From Tanypteryx hageni (taxonomy: Eukaryota; Arthropoda; Insecta; Odonata; Petaluridae): DNA of 64,000 nt. The notes below the pieces were generated by a model that saw nothing but the letters and a program-made list of their open reading frames with translations, was not told the DNA's origin and did not search any database. The DNA lies in NCBI GenBank assembly GCA_028673005.1, contig CM054113.1:67396350-67460349 (forward strand). Direction: 5' to 3'. The position numbers were made by a program, and so were the translations under genes. How positions within the stretch are numbered: position 1 is the first letter of the stretch; each line of letters opens with the position of its first letter. Positions 35,701-40,773 of the stretch are shown piece by piece.

Positions 35701-38157
35701 TAGTCTTTCAATAAAACGTTTAATCTTGCAAGCCCGAAATCTAATCTCCATTTTCTCATATGCTCTTGGTTATGTCTTCCTCTGTTCACTAGATATAATA
35801 AAATAAATTATTAACAGCTACAATTAAACAATTTTCAAAATAACATGGAATATCTACAACAATAATGCTAAATTTCAGCAAAAACTATCAGAATATCAAC
35901 ATGGAAACTCAATATTGGCTATTAATAACCCACTTATGGATTGAGTTTCAAAGGTTAAATATTATATATTAAATGAAAAAGCAAAATAGTTTTTAGCCTG
36001 ATCATTACTACTACAAAATTTATCTAAAAAGGTCACTAATGATTCGAGGAAAATAAATAATAGTAATATAGCACCAAGACTGTAGAATGTCTGAGGCTTC
36101 CTCAGAAAAAATAAGTCTAATGCTCTGATTAGTAAACACAATTTATAGATTGCAGTTATCATTAGTTCAACCTTAATCATGTTAAAACAAGATAATCTTT
36201 CAATTTCAGCATGTCTAAAATACTATAGACTATGGACATAAACAACATTAAAAAATTCAACTGAATTAAAAATTTAATTAAAAATACTAACGAAACTCAA
36301 CTATTGACCTTGCAAAGCAATTAGCATTTTTATGCTAGAAGTCGCACATTATTGCTAAACTTGCCATACTTCTTGTCTCTCTCATGCAACCCTCTCTTTC
36401 ATAACCTTAATATCACCTATAAAAGATTATGAACATAAATAACATTAAAAAATTCAACTGAATTAAAAGTTTAATTAAAAATACTAACGAAACTCAATTG
36501 ACCTTGCAAAGCAATTAGCATTTTTATGCTAGAAGTCGCACATTATTGCTAAACTTGCCATACTTCCTGTCTCTCTCAGGCAACCCTCTCTTTCATAACG
36601 TTAACATCATCTATAAAAGATTTGCTATATTCTTCATAAACTAACAGTTTCCGTTTCTATCACTTCAAAAATTCTTAATCCCAAATGTATTATTACATAA
36701 TTGCAAACTTAGTTTGCTCATTTATCTGCATTATGCTTCAAAGAAACATCACACCAGCTGTTCATATAAAGAGGGCATATTTCTGTAACACTGTGTGTAG
36801 GCCTATCCTAACTGCAATGCAACTCTTTTCTCGAGCATGAAGATTTTTCTTGCAAAATTTAATGCACGCAAATAACACATTGTTGTTGATATTACACAAT
36901 TATTAAATTATTTAAAAGACATTAATTCTTCAGTGACATATTTATCCCAAAATATGATAAATGTTTAACTTGTTGAATATAAAAATTTGTAAAACACAAA
37001 TGAGTAAGAAGGGATTGGTCTAACCATGCATCCTGGGGAGGCTTATTTTTTATTAAAGAGGGATATTTTTTGGGGGAAGCGACATATAATTAAACTGTGA
37101 TACAAACTGTTATTCTTTCAATAATGCAAACTAATATTACAACTTTTTTGAAACATTATATTTTCTAAATAGCACAGCCAAAAGGTCACAAACCTACACA
37201 ACACTGACCATGCTCTTAAAATCTCAGCTTTCTCTATTTAATAATTACTTCCATGCTCCCTCTCATCTTGATATCCCATGACTTGACACAGTTCCCTAGT
37301 TTCTCATTTTCAAATCGACACCTGTTTCTGTTTTTCTAATTTATATGTAAAATAATTACATAGCCAGCAAAAAAACATGCATTTTGTATCTATTATCACA
37401 CCACATACGCCACTTTTACATTCAGGTGTGAAAAATACTAATTCGGACTTCACCTTTCAGTAATATTAAATATTTGCCAATCCTTCATTTGTTTTCATAC
37501 TTTTCACATTTATGCAATTCCGTAAGTTATGCATTTTTATTATCCTTTTCTGATTCTGTTAAACAAATCCATGCTATTTCAGAATTAATCAAGTACTTCT
37601 GAAATTCAACATCCAAAAATAAAATTATTTTACAAAAAATCTAATCTAATTAGGAAAAAGTCACAAAAGAATCGCTATGAACAGTAAAATTGTCATCTTA
37701 AATATTGCAATAAATTACATAAATCTACGTATCCATCAATACATTAGGCTTTCACACTCCTCCATAACTTAATTACTGGTACTATTTCTAGAATATCAGA
37801 CTTGTAATATGAATTTTATTTGTAATATCTATTAACAGATAAGAGGTATAAATATGAATAAATTTCAAATATTTATCAATTATATTAATACATAATTTAC
37901 AGTGTAAAATGTATGAAACTAAAATGAAACTAAAATTCTTAATATGACCAAGTAACGAGATATAATATACTATCTTATTATATATCCTTGAATTGATATT
38001 TTCGTTCTAACTTAAAAGAAACCTTTATGTGTTAAATGTTGTGTACAATTACTCATTAACGTACCTCACGTGCAATTTGATCGAGGGCTTGATCTTCTGC
38101 AGAGTAGTGCTTCGTTACTGCTCTGCGTCTACCACCTACACTGTTAAGACTGTCCAT
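6848..38157 (-). CDS. LRRFIP2: LRRFIP1/2 orthologue (partial gene, six exons)
   Basis: Coding exons in transcript order: 38157-38065, 26507-26381, 25415-25222, 11810-11664, 11157-11041, 7016-6848, all with GT-AG introns and matching phases. The product is a leucine-rich-repeat flightless-interacting protein family member: an N-terminal [13 protein letters not shown] segment, a charged helix ([20 protein letters not shown] then [20 protein letters not shown]), a Ser-rich linker, and a coiled coil ([19 protein letters not shown] onward). Vertebrate relatives bind Flightless-I and modulate TLR/Wnt signalling; that role is from the family, not shown here. The last exon found ends in phase 1, so at least one further 3' exon lies outside the window or was missed. 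Whether it corresponds to vertebrate LRRFIP1 or LRRFIP2 cannot be decided; the symbol is a family label. Introns are 0.5-13.4 kb and full of transposons. Confidence 0.85.
7264..8014 (-). mobile_element. Helitron-like copy 0 of a tandem array (degraded)
   Basis: Parts align with copy 4 (9562-10439): the ACTTG-plus-GGGGT-AAAA-ACCCC segment near 7840-7862 and the CTAGAAGTACCTTAGGTTTTAT segment near 7953. The 5' end on the minus strand is near 8014 (TCTTCATAAATAGATGCTTC). The 3' limit is uncertain; a GGCTTGCATCC motif at 7269 may be its decayed 3' hairpin. Non-coding. Confidence 0.45.
8022..8356 (-). mobile_element. Helitron-like copy 1 (short subtype A)
   Basis: On the minus strand it ends in the hairpin TGCTTGCAGTATGCAAGCA followed by ACTGATTATTAG, so the CTAG terminus of its sisters has mutated to TTAG. 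The body shares the ACTTG...GGGGTGTAAAAGACCC and CTAGAAGTACCTTAGG segments with copies 0 and 4 and lies directly downstream of copy 2. Non-coding and non-autonomous. Confidence 0.6.
8361..8756 (-). mobile_element. Helitron-like copy 2 (internally deleted subtype B)
   Basis: On the minus strand it starts TCATTATATATCGACGACTC, with an A before it, and ends with a TGCTTGCAGTATGCAAGCA hairpin, 8 bases, then CTAG followed by T, the classic Helitron 3' structure and A^T insertion. It is 396 bp, lacking the middle of copy 3, but shares AATTGCGAATTTTTAGCGGC near 8560. Nine AT-only bases separate it from copy 3. Confidence 0.7.
8766..9541 (-). mobile_element. Helitron-like copy 3 (subtype B)
   Basis: It starts TCATTATATATCGACGACTC at 9541 on the minus strand and ends in the same hairpin plus CTAG at 8766, followed by T. 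At 776 bp it is nearly the length of the isolated plus-strand copy at 48219-48975, to which it is related over its length. It has no Rep/helicase coding and is non-autonomous. Confidence 0.75.
9562..10439 (-). mobile_element. Helitron-like copy 4 (subtype A)
   Basis: The 3' end is the TGCTTGCAGTATGCAAGCA hairpin, then CCGATTA and CTAG at 9562. The outer 5' end at 10439 reads TCATTATAAATAGATGCTTC, but a second 5'-end-like motif lies inside at about 10340-10352, separated by a TA run and a perfect palindrome (10370-10437). A (TA)n tract (9542-9561) joins it to copy 3. About 9815-9900 carries a segment absent from the other copies. Confidence 0.65.
10370..10437. repeat. Perfect palindrome at a Helitron 5' end
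   Basis: ATTATAAATAGATGCTTCTT is followed by CACACACA and then the exact inverse, ending AAGAAGCATCTATTTATAAT; the short centre is TTTGCA. It looks like two inverted copies of the Helitron subtype-A 5' terminus joined through a CA/TG run. Confidence 0.75.
10445..10486. repeat. (TA)n microsatellite
   Basis: An uninterrupted TA run of about 42 bp flanking the outer edge of the Helitron array. Confidence 0.95.
10491..10858 (+). mobile_element. Second Helitron-like element, 3' end visible
   Basis: The right end has a small hairpin (GGGGC-AAA-GCTCC), about 9 spacer bases, then CTAG followed by T, as in Helitron 3' termini. The body (from GAGGGGTCTTCATGG) has no coding and does not resemble the array copies. 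The 5' limit is set by the TA run and is uncertain. Confidence 0.45.
11041..11157 (-). CDS. LRRFIP2: LRRFIP exon 5 (coiled coil)
   Basis: The acceptor TTTTTTTCAG precedes 11157 and the donor GTATTC follows 11041. The exon is 117 bp in phase 0/0, giving 39 codons: [17 protein letters not shown], then a heptad-rich segment to LEERDMLIQ. It matches the family's coiled-coil end ahead of the KHG segment. Confidence 0.9.
11664..11810 (-). CDS. LRRFIP2: LRRFIP exon 4 (core coiled coil)
   Basis: The acceptor ATTCTTTTAG precedes 11810 and the donor GTGAGTG follows 11664. It is 147 bp, phase 0/0, 49 codons: [20 protein letters not shown], then [20 protein letters not shown] and EELHWQLQ. This is the most conserved block of the LRRFIP family ([21 protein letters not shown] in relatives). 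The 11158-11663 intron shows only AT-rich sequence. Confidence 0.93.
12199..12667 (+). repeat. Candidate solo LTR
   Basis: Starts TGTAGCGATCCTGGAGG and ends TTGTCACA, i.e. TG...CA, about 469 bp, inserted in an AT-only target (TATAT on the left, ATATA on the right), so target duplications cannot be confirmed. It holds a GA-rich part with an imperfectly iterated AAAGAGTAAGCAAG motif (12240-12390) and T-rich U5-like sequence. The opposite strand is open for about 110 codons, but that is low-complexity translation. No primer-binding site or internal region adjoins. Confidence 0.4.
12668..12726. repeat. (AT)n microsatellite
   Basis: About 58 bp of AT dinucleotides between the candidate LTR and the pogo element. 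Confidence 0.95.
13400..14577 (-). pseudogene. Tigger/jerky-like transposase (broken)
   Basis: The minus strand gives [20 protein letters not shown] (first CENP-B HTH), a frameshift, then [14 protein letters not shown] and [14 protein letters not shown] (second HTH of the CENP-B domain). Below it (about 14100-13400) are disrupted stretches where the DDE domain should lie. Multiple stops and frame changes make it a pseudogene. It lies within the 12735-18556 element. Confidence 0.6.
15031..18210 (+). mobile_element. hAT transposon (GTF2IRD2/ZBED-like), near-perfect TSD
   Basis: The ends read CAGGGTTGTCCAACATACAG and, reverse complemented, CAGGGTTGTCCATCC, with GCGGCC-rich subterminal sequence. 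Flanking 8-mers are GCATAGAA (15023-15030) and GTATAGAA (18211-18218), a target duplication with one mismatch. It contains a decayed plus-strand transposase at 16.6-17.9 kb. Inside, 15287-15345 (CAGGGCCACCGAGAGGGCGG) looks like the end of yet another hAT, but no partner was found; 15350-16600 otherwise shows no gene. Confidence 0.8.
16630..17904 (+). pseudogene. hAT transposase (frameshifted)
   Basis: Reads across three frames. The first (to 17107) has [19 protein letters not shown] with the first catalytic Asp, then SDGAPAMTG with the second, then [13 protein letters not shown]. The second (about 17110-17435) includes a WLSR-type segment, LNIKLQG and a helical part. The third (17419-17904) ends with [20 protein letters not shown], the hAT dimerisation region with its conserved Glu. 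Catalytic residues survive, but frame breaks near 17107 and 17430 prevent a full product. Closest described group: GTF2IRD2-like/ZBED domesticated hATs. Confidence 0.75.
19064..20597 (+). mobile_element. Penelope-like retroelement, 5'-truncated copy 1
   Basis: A plus-strand fragment running from the end of a Penelope-type reverse transcriptase ([15 protein letters not shown] and [20 protein letters not shown] in one frame) through a linker to a GIY-YIG endonuclease (ends about 20042) and about 550 bp of 3' region. Frameshifts separate the RT end from the endonuclease. The 5' truncation is typical of target-primed integration. Two CTGAAGAAGGGC motifs lie in the 3' region (20218 and 20419). Confidence 0.75.
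19599..20042 (+). pseudogene. GIY-YIG endonuclease domain of Penelope copy 1
   Basis: After a CLTCP Cys pair and a CTTC segment, the GIY-YIG core reads NVIYLLTC, then [10 protein letters not shown], then [10 protein letters not shown] (conserved Arg/His), and ends [13 protein letters not shown] with the catalytic Glu region and a stop at 20042. Key positions look intact, but the upstream RT part is in other frames, so the element is dead. Homologous to 21024-21755 on the other strand. Confidence 0.75.
20320..20668. repeat. Segment A-B-A' inverted-repeat block of Penelope 3' ends
   Basis: A (about 20330-20400; AGTGTCCGCTGGGCTTCC) reappears inverted as A' at 20598-20668. Between them, B (20400-20590) reappears inverted as B' at 20733-20930. 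The order A-B-A'-(TA)n-B' means the two copies are joined through overlapping terminal segments rather than abutted. Confidence 0.75.
20668..20731. repeat. (TA)n microsatellite between Penelope copies
   Basis: About 60 bp of TA dinucleotides separating A' from B' at the tail-to-tail junction. Confidence 0.95.
20733..21755 (-). mobile_element. Penelope-like retroelement, 5'-truncated copy 2
   Basis: The minus-strand sister of copy 1, facing it tail-to-tail. It retains one uninterrupted reading frame for the linker and GIY-YIG domain, about 80 nt of pyrimidine-rich 3' UTR, and a 3' segment (B') with an intact CTGAAGAAGGGC ... GCCCGAAAGC motif (20872-20903). Its 5' end is cut at a (TA/CA)n tract (21756-21790). 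Confidence 0.75.
21024..21755 (-). CDS. GIY-YIG endonuclease region of Penelope copy 2 (open, truncated)
   Basis: About 243 codons without interruption: NRGYPADLV (end of RT), a Pro/Ser/Thr-rich linker, CLTCP and CSTC cysteine pairs, then [29 protein letters not shown] and [13 protein letters not shown] before the stop. These are the GIY-YIG motifs, with Tyr pairs, Arg and Glu present. No start of its own is expected; the Met at 21776 comes from the flanking CA/TA repeat. No RT domain remains, so it is unlikely to be expressed as a working element. Confidence 0.65.
   Translation of the reverse strand, partial: FNRGYPADLVRNEIYRAISTPSRHPPILNPPSKTEVPLTLTTTFHPGLHEALNNILAATHPILLNSPTTTLLFPKPPMISFRRPRNLGDLLWRKELLIGPPPSPAGSSPCKRPRCLTCPILDTSSSFTSPVTQISYPILSCSTCTSKNVIYLLTCTQCPAFYVGLTTTPLNIRMNGHWNSVSLRRPLPVADHALTHSLPFNSCFTVKTIRALPSSFPAPQLRQWELTHIDIHRSLSLPGLNPR
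21791..22512 (+). mobile_element. Tc1/mariner-type remnant with DUF4817-like N-terminus
   Basis: Starts at ACAGGGTGATTCTTAATTAC, a terminus type common in arthropod repeats, next to the TA/CA tract. About 300 bp downstream begins a transposase N-terminus read in shifting frames: [40 protein letters not shown], [10 protein letters not shown], and [14 protein letters not shown]. The order matches DUF4817-containing mariner proteins. It ends abruptly near 22512; the DDE domain is absent. Confidence 0.6.
22520..23110 (-). repeat. Helitron-like repeat with CT-rich core (family C)
   Basis: Downstream of the CT tract, 22930-23110 matches 53745-53920 and 57370-57540 segment by segment (GTTGAGACAACAAT; CTCAAAGTTTAACAATGACG; GTCAGCAAGGCAACAT). 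The best-preserved copy, 53470-54081, has a Helitron-like 3' end, so I place this here by relation. Limits are approximate. No coding. Confidence 0.5.
22666..22815. repeat. Perfect 75-bp tandem duplication in a CT-rich tract
   Basis: Units 22666-22740 and 22741-22815 are identical, from TTCTATATTTCTTCC to ATATAGTCGTTTAGA. They sit in a pyrimidine-rich stretch (22600-22830) of a Helitron-like repeat related to 53470-54081. Confidence 0.9.
23582..23773. repeat. Small inverted-repeat element with GGGTCA palindromes
   Basis: Left end GTTTACTTCTGATGGGTCA and right end, reverse complemented, GTTACTTCTGACAGGTCA. Next to each lies a GGGTCA-NNN-TGACC palindrome (TGGGTCAGTGTGACCCA on the left). A TTAA sits just beyond the right end. 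About 190 bp, non-coding, resembling a piggyBac-type MITE; no matching TTAA on the left. The remainder of 23774-25221 shows no gene; 23905 starts CAGTAAAATCTCAATATAAT, possibly a pogo end. Confidence 0.5.
25222..25415 (-). CDS. LRRFIP2: LRRFIP exon 3 (Ser-rich linker)
   Basis: The acceptor TGTCTTTTTCAG precedes 25415 and the donor GTATGT follows 25222. The 194-bp exon starts with two bases completing a codon and ends in phase 0. It encodes [19 protein letters not shown], a Gly/Val/Ser stretch, [18 protein letters not shown] and finally SLRDLR, which runs straight into [10 protein letters not shown] of the next exon. The RRSSEDS and SRSSTG clusters are likely phosphorylation sites by composition (inference). 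Confidence 0.9.
26381..26507 (-). CDS. LRRFIP2: LRRFIP exon 2 (charged helix)
   Basis: The acceptor TATCTTTTTAG precedes 26507 and the donor GTGAGAAA follows 26381. It is 127 bp, entering in phase 0 and leaving in phase 1. It encodes [40 protein letters not shown] and YT. This is a signature of the family, almost residue for residue. Either candidate first exon (38157-38065 or 27936-27775) joins it in frame. Confidence 0.93.
27500..28890. promoter_or_regulatory. CpG-rich promoter-like block inside the LRRFIP gene
   Basis: After 27 kb of AT-rich sequence, base composition switches to GC-rich with dense CG dinucleotides from about 27500, strongest to 28890 and trailing to about 30550. Plus-strand and minus-strand open frames here are long because of composition, not coding. 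It covers the candidate alternative first exon on the minus strand. No TATA box was recognised. Promoter function is inference. Confidence 0.45.
27775..27936 (-). CDS. LRRFIP2: Candidate alternative LRRFIP first exon
   Basis: From ATG at 27936 (in frame with an earlier ATG at 28065) the minus strand encodes [18 protein letters not shown], an Arg/Gly-rich middle, [20 protein letters not shown] and then a GTAAGG donor after 27775. The end is in phase 0, exactly what exon 26507 needs, giving ...[16 protein letters not shown]. Some vertebrate LRRFIP isoforms also place a short DCLSPEAQKL-type first exon before AEARLAAKRAA, supporting the arrangement. Composition-driven chance cannot be excluded. 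Confidence 0.5.
28896..29165. repeat. hAT MITE
   Basis: Left CTGGGGGTCGGCATACG with GAGCCACATTTTT inside; right, reverse complemented, CGGGGGTCGGCAACCTGTGG with GCTCTTTAACG. This is the well-known CAGGGGTCGGCAACC hAT end type. About 270 bp, non-coding; flanking duplications not clear. Further GGGCCGCA-type motifs at 29490-29720 suggest another degraded hAT next to it. Confidence 0.55.
29166..33167. other. LRRFIP intron, no gene seen
   Basis: GC- and CpG-rich to about 30550, then AT-rich. Open frames up to 114 codons (e.g. 30006-30350 minus, 29701-29922 minus) show no family resemblance and no splice support. I see no repeat family here that matches the rest of the window apart from the hAT-like GGGCCGC motifs before 29720. 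Confidence 0.5.
33168..33436. repeat. hAT MITE
   Basis: Left end CAGAGGCTCTCAACC and right end (reverse complement) CAGTGATTCTCAGCC, close to the hAT consensus CAGTGGTTCTCAACC. About 269 bp, non-coding. The flanking 8-mers (CCCTAGAA and CCAATGAC) do not match, so the insertion is old or the ends are slightly off. Confidence 0.55.
35350..35686. repeat. Fold-back MITE with about 85-bp arms
   Basis: Starts GTACTTACATATTAACCCCA and ends (reverse complement) GTACTTACGTATTAGCCCCA. Both arms share CAGGACC, a TGAGA/GATG segment, AAATGGAACT, GTGGAGTTTGCTCTGCTTCG and a final CACCCA. The 150-bp centre is unique. The stretches 33437-35349 and 35687-36227 show no gene. Confidence 0.7.
36228..36621. repeat. 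Two-unit tandem duplication, about 197 bp per unit
   Basis: Units 36228-36424 and 36425-36621 differ at only about ten positions (for example CAACTATTGACC versus CAATTGACC). The unit begins GA[CT]TATGGACATAAA and ends CTATAAAA. It lies in the LRRFIP intron. The remaining intron, 36622-38064, has no recognisable feature. Confidence 0.85.
38065..38157 (-). CDS. LRRFIP2: LRRFIP exon 1 (start codon)
   Basis: ATG at 38157, preceded in frame by TGA 30 nt upstream, so this is the start if the exon is contiguous. It encodes [20 protein letters not shown] then [11 protein letters not shown], 31 codons, ending in phase 0 with donor GTACGT. LRRFIP2 proteins begin the same way (a Lys/Arg patch, then FSAEDEAL-x-IARE). 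The TSS is not visible; an AAG|GTAGGATATG donor-like site at 38694 could end a 5' UTR exon. Confidence 0.88.
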
Positions 38158-40578
38158 GTTGAAGATAGAATATACTACTACAACTCACTTCCAGAAATAA
38201 ACCTAGTAAAATATAACAGTAATTAAAATTACGACAAAAAACTGAATTATCCTACAACTAATGATTAATCATACAAATATGTTACATCAATTAACTATAC
38301 CACTCTATTGCTGCATAAATCTATATGTAAGTCTCCAAAAGGTTATTGAAAAAGCACATCTTAACAAGCTTGACTCAAAGTTCAATTTAATTAATAATTG
38401 GTATAATTGCCACTGATAATAACAAAACTCACATTAGAAATTAAATTAATAAATTCAGTATAACTATTTCGACATATAGACATTTATTACACATCCATTC
38501 AATCTCATTACTTATACATACCAAGTGAAAATAACTATTGGCTGACGTTAATGACAAAATGCCAAAGTTAAAATAAAGCATTTATTTTGATATATTCTTT
38601 GGAGCAAAATAACAAAATATATTGTATATAATTATAATATAATAAAAAATAAACAGTCATCCTTAGTGGTTTTGTTACATATCCTACCTTCTAAGAACTG
38701 CCCGCATTCTTGTAGCATTAGCACAGTAAAATTCAAGACAGCTTACACAAACGGACTCAATAGCACAATTTTTGAACTGCCATCTGATCTATAGGAGTAC
38801 CTGCTCCCTTTTTAAGCACTCATTGTAATAAATAACACGATATCAACACATGTGGCTTACGTTCACTTCCATCTTTACAGCACTAAACAGCCCCGGATGC
38901 TGTTTCTCCATTTTAAAAAATAAATGACATATGATAAGATACATAAAAATATTGAATAAGCAATACGCGGCAAGTTCAACAATAATTGGTCAACTAGTTT
39001 TACTAAGAAAATATTTTCCATTTTTTATTATAGTTTGTATGCATCGACGATGATTTCACTTTTCGAATAATTTGATTGTGACGTAAATCTGTAATACGCG
39101 TATTAAGCTTTGAAATGCAGTATGCGTTGGTATGTGTGTAAACCTAATTCGGTATAGAACTGCATAAGTTTGATCAATAATAATACGGGGAAGTTTTATG
39201 GTAACATATATATGTTGAGTTTATTAAAATTCTTATGGAAACAACACGTGACATAAAATTTTAAGGAAATAATATCATTATCCCGTTCACTAAGCAAACA
39301 TGAACGAGCGGCAACAGTTACTCCTTTAAAATTTGTCAAAACTTCCTTTTCATCATAACAGTAAAAATTTGTTCGGGTGTGTAAGTAGATATCGTTACTT
39401 TGACATGGAAAATATATTTACAAGTTCCACAGACACCAGCCTTGCCTAGGGAAAACAATACCTCAATTTATGTAAGTGACCGTGCTTTCTATTGCCACTG
39501 ATATAAAGATGTCAGGAGATTTGTATATCTTGCATCAAAATATTCACTTACTTAGAATTTTAAATAATCCATTTACGTTTTCATGACCATAAAGCGAATA
39601 CTAACGTTGACTGGATAGTGAGGAGATTACATTTCAAATTTGATGAATTTATTTTGACAAGTTACCGCAGAAAATCTACAAAGCCTGGCAGGATCGTTAT
39701 CTATAGAATCCAAATATTAACACACATTTCAATCAAACCGATGAAATGACTGCGTAATTACATTATGGGGTTACATGCATCAATTTTATTGAATCCAATT
39801 TAGCGGTGCTTTTATCCATAGATCCAATTATGGGAATTTAGAAATAAACTAAAATATTTTATGATATAATTTATTTCCTACATAATCTCAAATGTAGGCC
39901 AGTTCTTATGTATGATATAAATACTGTATTATATACTTATTGTGTCCACAAGTAATTTTTTAATGTGCTAAATAATATTAAAGTACGAAATTAATTAATG
40001 TATAAAGCATGCTAATGGTTATTTTTTTAGTTTTGTAGTATAGTGTTAATTTGTCAATTTCAGTTGTAACAAATTTTATTTATATTCGAAAATGTCTTTA
40101 TGATGAAGGTCTAATGTAACTCAAAAAGAAACAGTTATAAAGACCTAATCCATAAATGGAATATATGACCGCTGTTTATGATTATGTAAATGTTATCAGT
40201 ACCTTTAAATACCATTATTGACAAACTAAATGAACATATGTATGTATAATGTCTGTTGACCGAATCAGAGAAGGTATTGATATTTATTTTTATATAGGTA
40301 CTTAATAAGACTGATCAAGGTTTTGAGATTATGGCTATTAAAATTTATGACCATCTGCTTGATAATTTAAAGGTGCATAAGTAGTTTAGAATTCAAATAT
40401 TTAAAAAGTATTTAAATGTCAAAGCATTATTATATTATGACAATTTTTAGATTATATGTAGTGTGTCATAGAGTATTTCCTTATAATGTATGTAATTACT
40501 CATGCTAATGATAAACTAAAAGTAAATGTAATATGGAGTATAATAGAAATTGATGTGCTTCATGAGATAAAATTTCAT
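38158..40578. other. Intergenic region between LRRFIP and ENKUR
   Basis: About 2.4 kb of AT-rich sequence separates the 5' end of LRRFIP from the 3' end of ENKUR, both on the minus strand. A slightly less AT-rich patch with CCCCGGATG at 38870-38920 could mark the upstream LRRFIP promoter. No open frame or repeat was recognised. Confidence 0.4.
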
Positions 40579-40773
40579 TTAGGAAGAAAACGTTTTTTCA
40601 TTTTCACCACATATGTAAATTACTGGATGTTTTTCTATGAAGGCTATGTCCTTTTCCAATTGTATTAGCTCTTTTTCTAGGTTTAACTTCTTTTTTATTT
40701 TAGGAATGGTGTCAACCATTATTGGGAGAGTCTGGTAAGCAGTCTGCAGTTCACTCCAGTTTTTCTTTAATCC
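40579..40773 (-). CDS. ENKUR: ENKUR last exon (enkurin domain)
   Basis: The acceptor TATTTATTTCAG precedes 40773. 64 codons plus TAA, phase 0: GLKKNWSELQTAYQTLPIMV, DTIPKIKKKLNLEKELIQLE, KDIAFIEKHPVIYICGENEK. The charged ELIQLEKDI-x-IEKH-x-VIYI pattern is diagnostic of the enkurin domain. The tail CGENEKTFSS is slightly longer than in vertebrates. Confidence 0.93.
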   Translation of the reverse strand, partial: GLKKNWSELQTAYQTLPIMVDTIPKIKKKLNLEKELIQLEKDIAFIEKHPVIYICGENEKTFSS

